Assembly: GCA_963770045.1 (NCBI GenBank) | Contig: CAVYOD010000020.1 | Location: 62,001-126,000 of the forward strand | DNA length: 64,000 nt | Reading direction: 5' to 3' | From: CAVYOD01 sp963770045 | Lineage (GTDB): Bacteria; Acidobacteriota; Aminicenantia; Aminicenantales; CAVYOD01 | Part shown: positions 8,473 to 18,010 of the stretch, one piece after another | How the letters are laid out: every line of letters starts with the position of its first letter | How positions within the stretch are numbered: the stretch's first letter is position 1 | Translations under genes and position numbers: made by a program | Notes under the pieces: model-generated | The model's database searches: none | Told to the model about the DNA's origin: nothing | Seen by the model: only the letters and a program-made list of their open reading frames with translations

Positions 8473-9834
8473 ATGAGTAATTATGTCTCTGATTTTATGA
8501 GCGAAATCATTGCCAAGAATCCCGCCCAGCCCGAGTTCCATCAGGCCGTTCTCGAAGTTGTCAGCTCCGTCTCCCTGGTCCTCGATCGTCATCCCGAGTT
8601 CCGCAAAGCGAAAATCATGGAAAGGATTGCGGAGCCGGAACGGTTGATCATGTTCAGGGTGAACTGGATGGATGACGCGGGCGAGGTCCGCGTCAACCGG
8701 GGTTACAGGATCCAGATGAGCAGTGCCATCGGACCCTACAAAGGCGGGCTCCGCTTCCATCCGACGGTGACACTGGGGATCTTGAAGTTTCTCGCTTTTG
8801 AGCAAGTCTTTAAAAACGCTTTGACAACACTTCCCATGGGGGGTGGAAAAGGCGGCTGCGATTTTGACCCCAAGGGAAAGAGTGATAACGAGGTCATGCG
8901 GCTTTGCCAGGCGTTCATGAACGAGCTCTTTCGGCACATCGGTCCCGATACGGATGTCCCGGCGGGAGACATCGGAGTCGGCGGCCGGGAAATCGGCTTC
9001 CTCTATGGTCAGTACAGAAAGCTGAAAAACGAGGTCACGGGCGTTCTGACCGGAAAGGGCCTGGATTGGGGCGGTTCCTTGATCCGGCCGGAAGCCACGG
9101 GCTACGGAGCAACTTATTTTGCCGCCGAAATGCTCGCCACGAGAAAGCAGACCATGACCGGGAAGATGTGTTTGGTCTCAGGAAGCGGCAACGTTGCCCA
9201 GTACACCGTTGAAAAGATTAATCAGTTGGGCGGCAAAGCGGTCACTCTCTCGGATTCCAACGGATATATCTACGACCCGGCCGGCATCGATGAGAAGAAG
9301 CTGGCCTTCATTATGGACCTGAAAAATGTCCGCCGCGGCCGGATCAAAGAATACGCCGATAAGTTCAAAGGCACGACCTATACTCCCTTTAGTCCAGACT
9401 CCGACTTTAATCCCCTCTGGAATCATAAGGCCGACTGCGCCTTCCCGAGCGCGACCCAGAACGAAATCAACGCCAAGGATGCCAAGAACCTGGTCAAGAA
9501 CGGAGTCTACGTCGTCGTCGAAGGCGCGAACATGCCGACCACGGCCGAAGGCGTCGAGATCTTCCTCGACGCGAAAATACTCTTTGCTCCCGGGAAAGCG
9601 GCGAATGCCGGAGGAGTGGCGACCTCGGGGCTCGAGATGTGTCAGAACAGCATGAGGCTGAGCTGGCCCAAGGAAGAAGTCGACAGCCGCCTGCAGCAGA
9701 TTATGAAGAGTATTCACAAGACCAGCTATGAAGCTGCCGCGGAATATGGCACTCCCGGAAACTATGTCAACGGCGCCAACATCGGAGGTTTCCTCAAGGT
9801 CGCCCGGGCGATGATGGAACAGGGTTTGGTCTGA
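8473..9834 (+). CDS. gdhA: Glutamate dehydrogenase (GdhA type)
   Basis: This 453-residue enzyme of the hexameric GdhA family interconverts glutamate and 2-oxoglutarate plus ammonia with NAD(P)H. Length and motifs are typical: Lys90 in YKGGLRFHP, Lys114, catalytic Lys126 in PMGGGKGG, catalytic Asp166 in DVPAGDIGVGGREIG, and a dinucleotide loop SGSGNVAQ. The start ATG at 8473 follows GAAAGGAG with good spacing. It is monocistronic: a divergent GDH-like operon lies upstream and a hairpin terminator follows. With catalytic residues intact, this is the working GDH of the locus. Coenzyme preference is inferred from family membership only. Confidence 0.95.
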   Translation: MSNYVSDFMSEIIAKNPAQPEFHQAVLEVVSSVSLVLDRHPEFRKAKIMERIAEPERLIMFRVNWMDDAGEVRVNRGYRIQMSSAIGPYKGGLRFHPTVTLGILKFLAFEQVFKNALTTLPMGGGKGGCDFDPKGKSDNEVMRLCQAFMNELFRHIGPDTDVPAGDIGVGGREIGFLYGQYRKLKNEVTGVLTGKGLDWGGSLIRPEATGYGATYFAAEMLATRKQTMTGKMCLVSGSGNVAQYTVEKINQLGGKAVTLSDSNGYIYDPAGIDEKKLAFIMDLKNVRRGRIKEYADKFKGTTYTPFSPDSDFNPLWNHKADCAFPSATQNEINAKDAKNLVKNGVYVVVEGANMPTTAEGVEIFLDAKILFAPGKAANAGGVATSGLEMCQNSMRLSWPKEEVDSRLQQIMKSIHKTSYEAAAEYGTPGNYVNGANIGGFLKVARAMMEQGLV

Positions 9835-9854
9835 TTCGACTCTTTTCTTAACCT

Positions 9855-9900
9855 AAAAAAATGCGGAAGGGCCGGCGGCTCTTCCGCATTCTCATTTTTT
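9855..9900 (+). terminator. Rho-independent terminator after gdhA, possibly bidirectional
   Basis: A perfect 9-bp stem, ATGCGGAAG at 9861-9869 and CTTCCGCAT at 9881-9889, encloses an 11-nt loop and is followed by a T-rich tract to 9900. An A-run just before the stem gives a T-run on the other strand, so it may also stop the convergent PiT transcript. Confidence 0.85.
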
Positions 9901-9962
9901 GGGGACTCAGAGTCAGGGCCACGAATCGAGAGACATCGGAGACTCCGACCACTTCGGGATCC

Positions 9963-10961
9963 CTAGTAAAGCAGCTTGAGCCCCTGATAGACGAGGGCGG
10001 CGCAAAGCGCGGCCATGGGGATGGTCAGTATCCAGGCCCAGACAATCCTGATCGTGACCTGCCACTTGACAGCGGCGACATTCTTGGCCGCTCCCACTCC
10101 GGCGATGGCCCCGGTGATGACGTGGGTTGTCGAAACCGGCACGCCCATGTGAGTGGCTAAAAAAATGCTGGCCGCGCTCGCGGTTTCTGCGCAAAAGCCG
10201 TCGATCGGCCGGAGCTTGACGATCTTCTGGCCCATAGTTTTGACGATTCGCCAACCGCCCGTCAAGGTGCCCGTCGCAATCGCCGCATGAGCCGACAGGA
10301 CGACCCAGAGAGGCACACGAAATTCTTTGAGAAGCCCGCCGGAGAAGAGCAGGCTGGCGATGATTCCCATCGTCTTCTGCGCGTCGTTCCCACCGTGGCC
10401 GAGGCTGTAGAGGGCCGCCGAGACAAATTGCATTCTCTTAGACCAAACATTGATGACAGCGAGTGGCTTTTTGTAAACCAGCCAGGTTGTAATGATCATC
10501 AGCAGGTTCCCGAGGACCATTCCCAGGACCGGCGCGAGGACGATGAAGATGACGATCTTGACCCAGCCGCTGACGATGACGACTCCGAAACCCGCTTTGG
10601 CGACGGCCGCGCCCAAATAGCCGCCCATCAAAGAGTGAGAAGAGCTCGAGGGCAACCCCAGAACCCAGGTCGCGAGATTCCAGGAGACCGCTCCGATGAG
10701 CCCTCCGAGGATGACCAGCGGATCGACAATCTTGATATCGATCAGCCCCGTGCCGATCGTGTGCGCGACCTGAGTGCCGAAGATGAGGAAGGCCACAAAA
10801 TTAAAAAAAGCCGCCCAGATCACCGCCAGCTTGGGGCTGAGGACTCTGGTCGAGACGATCGTGGCCACCGAGTTGGCCGCGTCATGAAGGCCGTTGGTGA
10901 AATCAAAAATGAGGGCGACGGCGATGACAAAGATGATAAAGCCGAGGCTCCAGCTGACCAT
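9963..10961 (-). CDS. Inorganic phosphate transporter, PiT family
   Basis: This polytopic membrane protein of 332 residues imports phosphate by cation symport. It shows the PiT signature near the N-terminus (FDFTNGLHDAANSVAT) and the internal repeat LGHGGNDAQKTMG, with many hydrophobic segments. The frame is open further upstream, but that stretch is charged and overlaps the previous gene, so I place the start at ATG 10961, 2 bp after the stop of the DUF47 gene. The pair DUF47-PiT is a common operon in which the DUF47 protein modulates the transporter. Confidence 0.93.
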   Translation of the reverse strand: MVSWSLGFIIFVIAVALIFDFTNGLHDAANSVATIVSTRVLSPKLAVIWAAFFNFVAFLIFGTQVAHTIGTGLIDIKIVDPLVILGGLIGAVSWNLATWVLGLPSSSSHSLMGGYLGAAVAKAGFGVVIVSGWVKIVIFIVLAPVLGMVLGNLLMIITTWLVYKKPLAVINVWSKRMQFVSAALYSLGHGGNDAQKTMGIIASLLFSGGLLKEFRVPLWVVLSAHAAIATGTLTGGWRIVKTMGQKIVKLRPIDGFCAETASAASIFLATHMGVPVSTTHVITGAIAGVGAAKNVAAVKWQVTIRIVWAWILTIPMAALCAALVYQGLKLLY

Positions 10962-10963
10962 CC

Positions 10964-11590
10964 CTAGCCGCTTTTGACGACGATGCCCTCGATGGTGTTG
11001 CTCAACTTTTGATAGACGTCCATGATGAACTCGAGCGTGACCAGGATGTCCTTCCACTTGATGACCTTGAGGGGGTCCGTCTCTTCAATGAAGAGCGCCC
11101 GGATGGCCCGTTCGTAGGCCATGTCGCCCTCATCCTCGAGGTCATGGATTGTCAAGATGAGCTTCCAGATGGTGTCGGTGTACTTCTGATGTTCAAAACA
11201 TTCTTTGATAAGGGCATTGAGGGCGACGGTCGCCTTCCCGATCAAGCGGGAAAATTCGTCGAGGAATTCTTTTTTCTCGGACATCCCGTAGAGATAGATG
11301 TTGTGAATTGTGTTCTCGATCAAATCAACAACATCGTCGAGCTCGTGGATCAATCGGTAGATGTCTTCACGGTCAAACGGAGTGATGAAGCTCTTGTTGA
11401 TGAGGTTGATGATCCGGTGGGCGATCTCGTCGGCCTTGTGTTCAATGGCTTTCGACTGGAGCCAGTAGTTCTCAAAATCTTTGTAGTTTCCCGTGAATTC
11501 CTGGAAAACAGAGGTGATGTCGGTGAGGCAGACGGCCATCTCCCGGAAATGCTGGCTAAAGGCTGGCTCTTTCGGAAGAAAGAACTTCAT
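10964..11590 (-). CDS. DUF47 family (PhoU-like) phosphate transport regulator
   Basis: This 208-residue, all-helical cytoplasmic protein resembles the PhoU-like DUF47 family. It is rich in acidic and metal-binding type clusters such as IEHKADEIAHRI (residues about 49-60) and RLIHELDDVVDLIE (about 83-96), which repeat in the second half (TIHDLEDEGD). Members usually sit directly before a PiT transporter, as here with only 2 bp between the genes, and are thought to tune phosphate uptake. The role is from family context; nothing in the sequence shows the ligand. Confidence 0.9.
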   Translation of the reverse strand: MKFFLPKEPAFSQHFREMAVCLTDITSVFQEFTGNYKDFENYWLQSKAIEHKADEIAHRIINLINKSFITPFDREDIYRLIHELDDVVDLIENTIHNIYLYGMSEKKEFLDEFSRLIGKATVALNALIKECFEHQKYTDTIWKLILTIHDLEDEGDMAYERAIRALFIEETDPLKVIKWKDILVTLEFIMDVYQKLSNTIEGIVVKSG

Positions 11591-11706
11591 GATTTCTCTT
11601 GAGGGTCAAACATTATACTAAATGGGGATCTGATTTCAAGTTAATAAACTTGGTGGCTGGACGAGAAAGACGGGATTATGGTATAAGCCTCTGAAAGAGG
11701 AGAGCG

Positions 11707-13108
11707 ATGAAAAGCAGGCTTCTGAGAACAAAACCGATGACCCGAATCATGGCCGATACCGAGGTGGAGGGTCAGAAGCTGCGCCGCGCCTTGACGGCCT
11801 GGGATCTTACGGCCATCGGCATCGGCTGCATCATCGGCGTCGGAATCTTCGTCCTGCCGGGAGTTCAGGCGGCCAAGAACGCCGGCCCCGCGATCATGCT
11901 CGCCTTTGCTATCGCCTCTGCGGCCTGCGCCTGCAGCGCCCTTTGCTACGCAGAACTCGCGGCCATGATCCCTGTCTCGGGAAGCGCCTACACCTACGGT
12001 TATGCGACTCTGGGCGAGGTCTTTGCCTGGATCATCGGCTGGGATCTGATCCTCGAATACATGGTCGCGGCGGTCCTTGTTTCCACGGGCTGGTCTGCCT
12101 ATTTCGTCAACCTGATCAGGAGCGGTTTGGGCATCAACATTCCCCAGTCCATTTCTGCTTCGCCCTTGGGATAAGAACCCGGGGATTTTCAATCTGCCCG
12201 CCGTCGCCATCGTGATGGTCATCACCTGGCTTCTGGTCCGCGGCATCAAGGAAAGCTCGCGGGTCAACCTGACCATCGTCATCGTTAAGCTGGCGATCAT
12301 CCTGTTCTTTATCATCGCCACCGTCGGCCATGTCGATCCGGCCAAGTGGCAGCCCTTCATGCCCTTCGGTTTCAAGGGAGTGATGACCGCGGCCGCAATC
12401 GTCTTTCTAGCCTATGTCGGATTCGACGCGGTCTCTACGACGGCGGAGGAAGCGAAAAATCCCCAGCGGGACCTGCCCATCGGCATCATGGCCTCCCTCA
12501 TCGTGGCCACGCTCCTCTACATGATCGTGGCCGCCATCATGACCGGGGTCGTCCCGTACAGTCAACTCGGTGTCGCCGACCCCATCGCCAAAGTGCTCAA
12601 TACTCTGAAGATGCCCTGGGCCTCCGCCCTCATCAGCGTCGGGGCCATCGCCGGGATCACCAGCGTGCTTTTGGTGCTGATCATGGGGCAGCCGCGCATC
12701 TTATTCGCCATGTCGCGGGACGGCCTGCTCCCGCCCTTCTTATCGAGGGTCCATGCGCGCTTCAAGACGCCATACATCACGACCTGGATCACAGGAGGCA
12801 TCGTGGCTGTGGCCGCTGCCCTGACACCGATCGACGTTTCTGCCGAACTCTGTTCGATCGGGACGCTTTTCGCCTACATCATTGTGGCCGCAGGTGTCAT
12901 CGTTCTTCGTTATCTCCGTCCGGACATTCATCGGCCTTTCCGGGCGCCCCTGAGCCCCTACCTGCCGGCGATCGGGATCATCCTCTGCGGCTACCTCATG
13001 ATAAGCCTGCCCCTGGTCACCTGGTTCAGGTTCCTGGCCTGGCTGGTCCTGGGACTGATCATCTATTTCGGCTACAGCTTCCGGAGAAGCGTCGTCGGGA
13101 AAAAATAG
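11707..13108 (+). pseudogene. APC-family amino acid permease, one frameshift
   Basis: Two consecutive frames together make one complete APC-superfamily permease of about 465 residues. The first frame (11707 to about 12165) holds the start, after GAGGAG, and the TM1 signature GIGCIIGVGIF. The second (to 13108) continues with IFNLPAVAIVMVITWLLVRG and the remaining membrane helices. The break lies in CCCTTGGG at about 12164-12170, where dropping one T restores SPWDKNPGIFNLP. Both halves are well conserved with no other stop, so it is either a sequencing indel or a very recent mutation. Substrate is unknown; the family carries cationic or neutral amino acids. Confidence 0.8.
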
Positions 13109-13111
13109 ATA

Positions 13112-13281
13112 CCGTACGTCATCTCGTCTCTCGTCATCTCGCTAAAAAAAAATCAGGCGTGAGCGGTGAGCACTGAGCAGTAAAATACCAGGCGTCTAAG
13201 AATGCATGACTCGCTTCTTCGGTTCCTCGGCTCATTCCTAGAATAAGGAAAGGGAATTAAACGGCTCACTGCTCACCGTTT
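13112..13281. repeat. Composite intergenic repeat (TCGTCATCTCGTC unit plus GTGAGCGGTGAGC unit)
   Basis: The gap contains a run of TCGTCATCTCG-like units at about 13118-13142. A second module follows: a CGGTGAGCA...GCAGT segment at about 13161-13181 faces its partial reverse complement at 13263-13280 (CACTGCTCACCGTTT). The first unit recurs at about 24.99-25.11 kb and 41.77-41.88 kb, the second at about 16.73 kb. No coding potential is seen. Confidence 0.6.
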
Positions 13282-13285
13282 GCAT

Positions 13286-13314
13286 TTGACTTTCGGGTGC
13301 TCGTTGAATATCGT
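13286..13314 (+). promoter_or_regulatory. Candidate sigma-70-type promoter for the M28/amidohydrolase gene
   Basis: TTGACT at 13286-13291 is separated by 17 nt from TATCGT at 13309-13314. The gene has a strong ribosome binding site AAGGAG at 13331-13336 before GTG 13343. The -10 element is weak, so this is tentative. Confidence 0.4.
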
Positions 13315-13342
13315 TAAGATTCTCTTTTCAAAGGAGATCGTC

Positions 13343-16300
13343 GTGAAAACCAATAAGCTGGCTGCGGCTTTCGTCATCTTGGGATTCGGGTTCGCGGGCG
13401 TTCTTCCTCTCTTTTCCCAGACCAAAGGCCTGAGTTCCATTTCGGCCGAGGACATGAAATCTCATCTCCGATTCCTGGGCGCCCGGGAATTCGAAGGAAG
13501 GAATGTGCCGTCGGTCGGATTGAACGTCGCCTCCAAGTATATCGCCCTGGTTGCGGAAAAGTGCGGGCTCAAGCCGCTCCTGCCCGGAAATTCCTACTTC
13601 CAGGAACTGCCGCTCGAGGTGAGCACCCTCTCTCCATCCCGGTCTTATCTCCGGCTGACAACGGAGACGGGGGAGCAGACTTTTCTGTTCCCGGAGGCCT
13701 TCGGGCTGAACATGCGGATGGCCACTCCTGGGACCGTTTCCGGAGAGCCCGTCTTTCTCGGGTACGGCCTGCACGCACCCGAGTCCAACTGGGATGATTA
13801 CGGAGAGATCGACCTCAAGGGCAAGATCGTGGTCATTCTGGACGCTGATCTTCCTAAGGATCACGTTCTCAAGCCCGCCCAAAACCGTATTTCTCTGATG
13901 CTCCGAGCGAGGGCCGCCAAGGAAAGGGGCGCTTTCGGAGTCATTTCCGTGATCGGCCAGGAGCGGGAAAAAAACCTGGCTGCCAGAGGATTGAATTTTG
14001 ATCGCTCCGAGAGGGTTAAGTTTTTAGATATCGATTTGGATCAACAGATGGTCTCCTCCCCCGCCGCGGCGGGGGCGCCTTTTCTTCAAGTCGACGTCCG
14101 GCATGATGTCGCGGCCATGATCCTGGGCACCTCTCGCGACGACTTGGACAAGATGTTCGAAGCGATAAGCGGCGGCAAGCCGGTGGCCCGAAGAGAGCTG
14201 CCCGGAAAGACCCTGGAGATCAAGATCGCCCTCGATAAGCGGAGAGACACAACGGAAAATGTCGTTGGTTATATTGAGGGCACCGACTCGCGGCTCAAGA
14301 AGGAGTACATTGTCATCGGGTCCCACCACGACCACATCGGTAAGCGCGAGGGAAGAATCTATCCCGGCGCCGACGACAACGCCTCGGGAGCTGTGGCCAT
14401 GTTCGAACTCGCCCGGGCGCTCAAGGCGGAACCGCCCAAACGCTCCGTTATCTTTGTCTGGCACACGGCCGAAGAAAAGGGCCTGGTCGGCGCCTCTTTT
14501 TTCTTCGCCCATTGCCCTGTCCCGGTGGAGAGGATCAGCGCGAACCTCAATCTCGATATGATCACCCGGAATGATCCCAAGGCGATCTATTTGATCGGCT
14601 CCAACAAGCTGAGCACGGAGCTCGATGGGAGCATCCGGGCCATGAACGACCGGTCCGTCCATCTCAGACTGGATTATACCTATCAAGAGCCCAATCATCC
14701 CGACCGTTTCTTTTTCCGGAGCGACCAGTTTCCCTATATGCAGTATGGCATCCCCGGCGTTTGGTTCTTCTGCGGCACGACCGAAGATTACCACCAGGAA
14801 ACAGACCAGGTGGAGAAGTGTGACTTTCAGAAGATGGAAAAAGTGACCAGGCTGGTTTATCTCGTCGCCTGGGATATCGGCAACAAGCCCTCGCTCTTGA
14901 AGCTCGATATCAACCCCGAGATCACGACGCGGGGAAAGCAGAACCTGAAGTTCAATTGGCTCAAAGCCTCGAGTGCGACCGCCATCAGGAATGTCCGTCT
15001 TTTTGATGGAGAGAGAGTCCTGGAGGGTGCGACGGTCATATTCAAGGGCGGGAAGATCGAAAGCGCGGGGGCCGCGGTCCCGATTCCGGAGGGGGCCGAG
15101 GTCATTGACGGGAGCGGCAAAACGCTTCTTCCAGGCCTCATCGATTCTCACACCCATATCTTCGGAAACGGGCTGGAGCAGTCGCTCGTCTTCGGAGTGA
15201 CGACCGATATAGACATGTTCACCGATGTCAAATTCGTGCAGGCGGTCAAGAAAGAACAGGCCTCCGGGGGGGCGCCGAACAAGTCGGAGATGATCTCGCC
15301 GGGGACGCTGGTCACGGCTCCCGGAGGCCACGGAACACAATACGGCCTGCCCATCCCGACCATCCGCTCGCCTCAGGAGGCCCAGGCCTTTGTCGATGCC
15401 CGGATCGCCGAGGGCTCAGACTTCATCAAGATCATATACGGCCAGATCGCGCCGAACTCTCCGATGATCGACAAAGATACCCTCACCGCCGTAATCGCCG
15501 CAGCCCACAAACGCGGCAAGATGGCCGTCGTCCACGTGACTAACTATAAGCGTGCCCTGGAGGCTGTTCGGGCCGGAGCCGACGGGCTGGCCCACGTCTT
15601 CGCTGATGAATTGCCCGACGACGGGATCGGCTCGCTCGTGGAGAAAGGCCACTTCTTCCTCATCCCGACCCTGTCCGTTATCAAGGGCCTGTGCGGTATG
15701 ACCCAGGACGAGGCCTTCCTCAAAGACAAGTCTTTGGAGCCCTTTCTTAGCCCGGCCGATTTGACGAGGCTCAAGCAGACATTTCCCTCCACCCTAACCC
15801 GCGCCCTATAAATATGCGATCGCTGAGGAGGCCGTCCGGAAACTGAAAGCCAAAAACGTGCCCATCCTGGCCGGGACGGACGCCCCCAACCCGGGGACTC
15901 TCTACGGGGCGAGCTTGCATGAAGAGCTCAACCTTCTGGTCAAGGCCGGGTTGAAGCCGATCGAGGTTTTGGCGGCGGCGACGTCGCTTCCGGCGGCGAC
16001 GTTCGGCCTCAAAGACAGGGGCCGAATCGCGGCCGGACTTCGGGCCGACCTTGTGCTGGTCAACGGCAATCCCCTGGAAGACATCAAGGCTACGCGCAAT
16101 ATCGAAGCCATTTGGAAAGGGGGCGTGAGAGTCGACCGGGCGGCCTACCAGAAGGAAATCGAAACGCAAAAGACGTCCGCGCAGACTGCGGCCCAGCCGG
16201 CCAAACTGAGCGAAGGTTTGATCAGCGATTTTGAGGACGGGACGCCCTCGGCGCGATTCGGCGCTGGCTGGGCAATCTCAACGGACAGTTATGCGGGTGG

Positions 16301-16706
16301 AAAATCTAAGGCCGAGATGAAGGTCGTGGCAGACGGCGCCAACAAAACCGGAAAATCGCTTCTGGTGACGGGAGAGGTCGCCCCCGGTTTGCCCTATGCC
16401 TGGAGCGGAGTCATTTTCTTCCCGGGAGAGGTTCCTTTCGCTCCCGTCGATCTCTCTTCCAAAAAAGAGATCGTTTTCTGGGCCAAGGGCGACGGCAAGG
16501 CTTGCCGCCTGCTCATCAATACCCGGAGCAAGGGCTACATGCCAGCCAGCCAGATCTTCAAGCTTGAAAAAGAATGGAAGCGATATGCCTTTTCCCTGTC
16601 GGACTTCGGGGGAGCTGACGCTCATGAAGTGACCGCGATCTCCTTTGCTTCCGGACCCGAGCCCGGGACTTTCTCTTTCCAGGTCGATGAAATCGCGCTC
16701 AAATAA
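13343..16706 (+). pseudogene. Exported M28 peptidase - amidohydrolase - CIA30 multidomain protein, one frameshift
   Basis: GTG 13343 follows AAGGAG with 6-nt spacing and opens with a signal peptide (TNKLAAAFVILGFGFAGVL). The frame first encodes an M28 metallopeptidase with the two-zinc ligands in order: GSHHDHIG, GADDNASG, HTAEEKG, NLDMI and EDYHQETD. Without a stop it continues into an imidazolonepropionase-like amidohydrolase (LPGLIDSHTH, then VVHVTN, AGADGLAHV, ILAGTDAPN). A CIA30-type beta-sandwich ends it (about 16220-16706). The total is about 1120 residues. A single extra base in AACCC near 15795-15803 breaks the frame; removing it gives TAPYKYAIAEEAV. Role: extracytoplasmic peptide or amide hydrolysis. 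Whether the two enzyme halves are naturally fused needs homologues. Confidence 0.8.
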
Positions 16707-16732
16707 AAATGGTCTATCTCGTTAACACCGTG

Positions 16733-16758
16733 GGCAGTGAGCGGTGAGCCGTGAGCAG
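16733..16758. repeat. GTGAGCGGTGAGC repeat overlapping a start codon
   Basis: The segment GTGAGCGGTGAGCCGTGAGC matches the unit at about 13159-13180 at all but about three positions. A GTCTATCTCGTT stretch lies just upstream at 16712, like the first repeat module elsewhere. The likely GTG start of the following methyltransferase is inside the repeat. Confidence 0.5.
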
Positions 16759-17557
16759 ATCAAAAGGCAATTTAACTCGGCGGCCCGACCCGTATGCCAA
16801 GCTCGCGGATATATACGATTCAGAAACGAGCAATCGCTCTATTCAGGCTTTTTATCGAGAATGGAGGACATTTCTTAGCCTGGCCGTACGGGAATATGGA
16901 ATCAAAGTCAGGGTTATGGTCGATCTGGCCTGCGGCACAGGCAACACGACGATTCCGTGGACGAGGAGGCGGGGTTGGACGGTCATCGGGGTCGATCGTT
17001 CCGAGGCCATGCTGCGCGAGGCGAGAAAAAAATCACGGCGCGTCCGCTGGTACCGTCAAGACCTACGAAAGCTTGACCTTAAGGAGAGGGCAGATGTGGT
17101 GACCTGTCACTTCGACGCCCTCAACCACATCCTCATCCTTCAAGATTTGCAGAAGGTTTTTTTCAACGTGGCTCGAATCCTGAATGAAGGGGGATTATTC
17201 CAGTTTGATTTGAACACGGAACACTGGTTCCGATGGTTGAGTGTTCATGAAAAGTTGTACCGTTTGCCTCCGAATTACTTTGTGTCCACTAACGAATATG
17301 ATTCCAGGCGTCGCATCGCGACCTTTCACCAGCTCTGGTTTGTCAAGAAGCGGCGCTCCTACGAGAAGCGCGACGTAAAAGTTCAGGAACGAGCCTATTC
17401 GACTGGGGAGATCCATCGCCTGCTCAAAGAAGCGGGGCTGCGTCTTTTGAAACTCAAGATCCAGCGTAAGCTGGGCGGCAAAGCCATACGTATTCTCTAT
17501 CTCGCCGGAAAACCGAAATCAGCTGAGTTCGAGGCGATAGATCCTGGCGACCGCTAA
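16751..17557 (+). CDS. Class I SAM-dependent methyltransferase
   Basis: This 268-residue protein carries the SAM-binding core: motif I VDLACGTGNTTIP, then VIGVDRSEAML with the acidic residue that binds the ribose, an RWYRQDLRKLDL segment, and DVVTCHFDALNHI as motif IV. No membrane segment is seen, so it is cytosolic. The acceptor cannot be predicted; the overall pattern is that of small-molecule methyltransferases. The best start is GTG 16751, close to the conserved DPYAKLADIYD; no in-frame ATG lies nearby. That GTG is inside an intergenic repeat, so the 5' end may have been reshaped by the repeat. Confidence 0.85.
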   Translation: MSRSKGNLTRRPDPYAKLADIYDSETSNRSIQAFYREWRTFLSLAVREYGIKVRVMVDLACGTGNTTIPWTRRRGWTVIGVDRSEAMLREARKKSRRVRWYRQDLRKLDLKERADVVTCHFDALNHILILQDLQKVFFNVARILNEGGLFQFDLNTEHWFRWLSVHEKLYRLPPNYFVSTNEYDSRRRIATFHQLWFVKKRRSYEKRDVKVQERAYSTGEIHRLLKEAGLRLLKLKIQRKLGGKAIRILYLAGKPKSAEFEAIDPGDR

Positions 17558-17599
17558 CGGTCGTCCTGGAAGTTCTGGGAAGTCAAAGGAGGCTCCGGA

Positions 17600-17944
17600 A
17601 TGTACGAACACAAAAGCGAACCTCTCTTGCCGTTTAATGTCTTCATCCGCCGGCTGCTGACTCATACCATGATCGGCTCTCTCGTCATATTTGGATCGCT
17701 GGGTTTGGGCGTTCTCGGCTATCATTACTTAGAGAGAATTCCTTGGCTCGACGCTCTTCTCAACGCTTCGATGATCCTCGGCGGCATGGGCCCCGTCAAC
17801 AGCCTCCAAACTTCGGCTGGAAAGCTGTTCGCCTCCTTCTATGCGCTCTTCTCCGGCGCCATTTTTCTCGTCGTCGTGGCGATCATGATCGCGCCGGCCG
17901 CCCATCGTCTGCTTCATCGGCTCCATTTGGAGGTTAGGAAGTAG
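17600..17944 (+). CDS. Small two-helix membrane protein, channel-pore-like
   Basis: This 114-residue protein starts at ATG 17600 after a strong AAAGGAGG. It has a hydrophobic segment at about 27-45 and a second at about 83-103. Between them is a short loop, LNASMILGGMGPVN, followed by GKLFASFYALFSG, which looks like the pore loop and inner helix of two-TM ion channels. However, the TVGYG selectivity filter is missing. I cannot name a function. It stands alone between a methyltransferase and a convergent gene. Confidence 0.75.
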   Translation: MYEHKSEPLLPFNVFIRRLLTHTMIGSLVIFGSLGLGVLGYHYLERIPWLDALLNASMILGGMGPVNSLQTSAGKLFASFYALFSGAIFLVVVAIMIAPAAHRLLHRLHLEVRK

Positions 17945-17980
17945 CTCCCGCTGTTATCGGCCTGAGTTCTAATCCTGATC

Positions 17981-18004
17981 AAAAAAGGGCCGCAATTCGG
18001 GCCA
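17981..18004 (-). terminator. Probable terminator of the DUF4097 gene
   Basis: Read on the minus strand just after the stop at 18011, GGCC-N8-GGCC forms a short hairpin followed by six T. The stem is only 4 bp, so strength is doubtful. Confidence 0.45.
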
Positions 18005-18010
18005 ATCCTT

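Noticed and set aside
13112..13281. CRISPR array from the repeated GAGC/GTGAGC units
   Set aside because: Units are few, partly inverted, and not separated by regular unique spacers; no cas gene is in the window.
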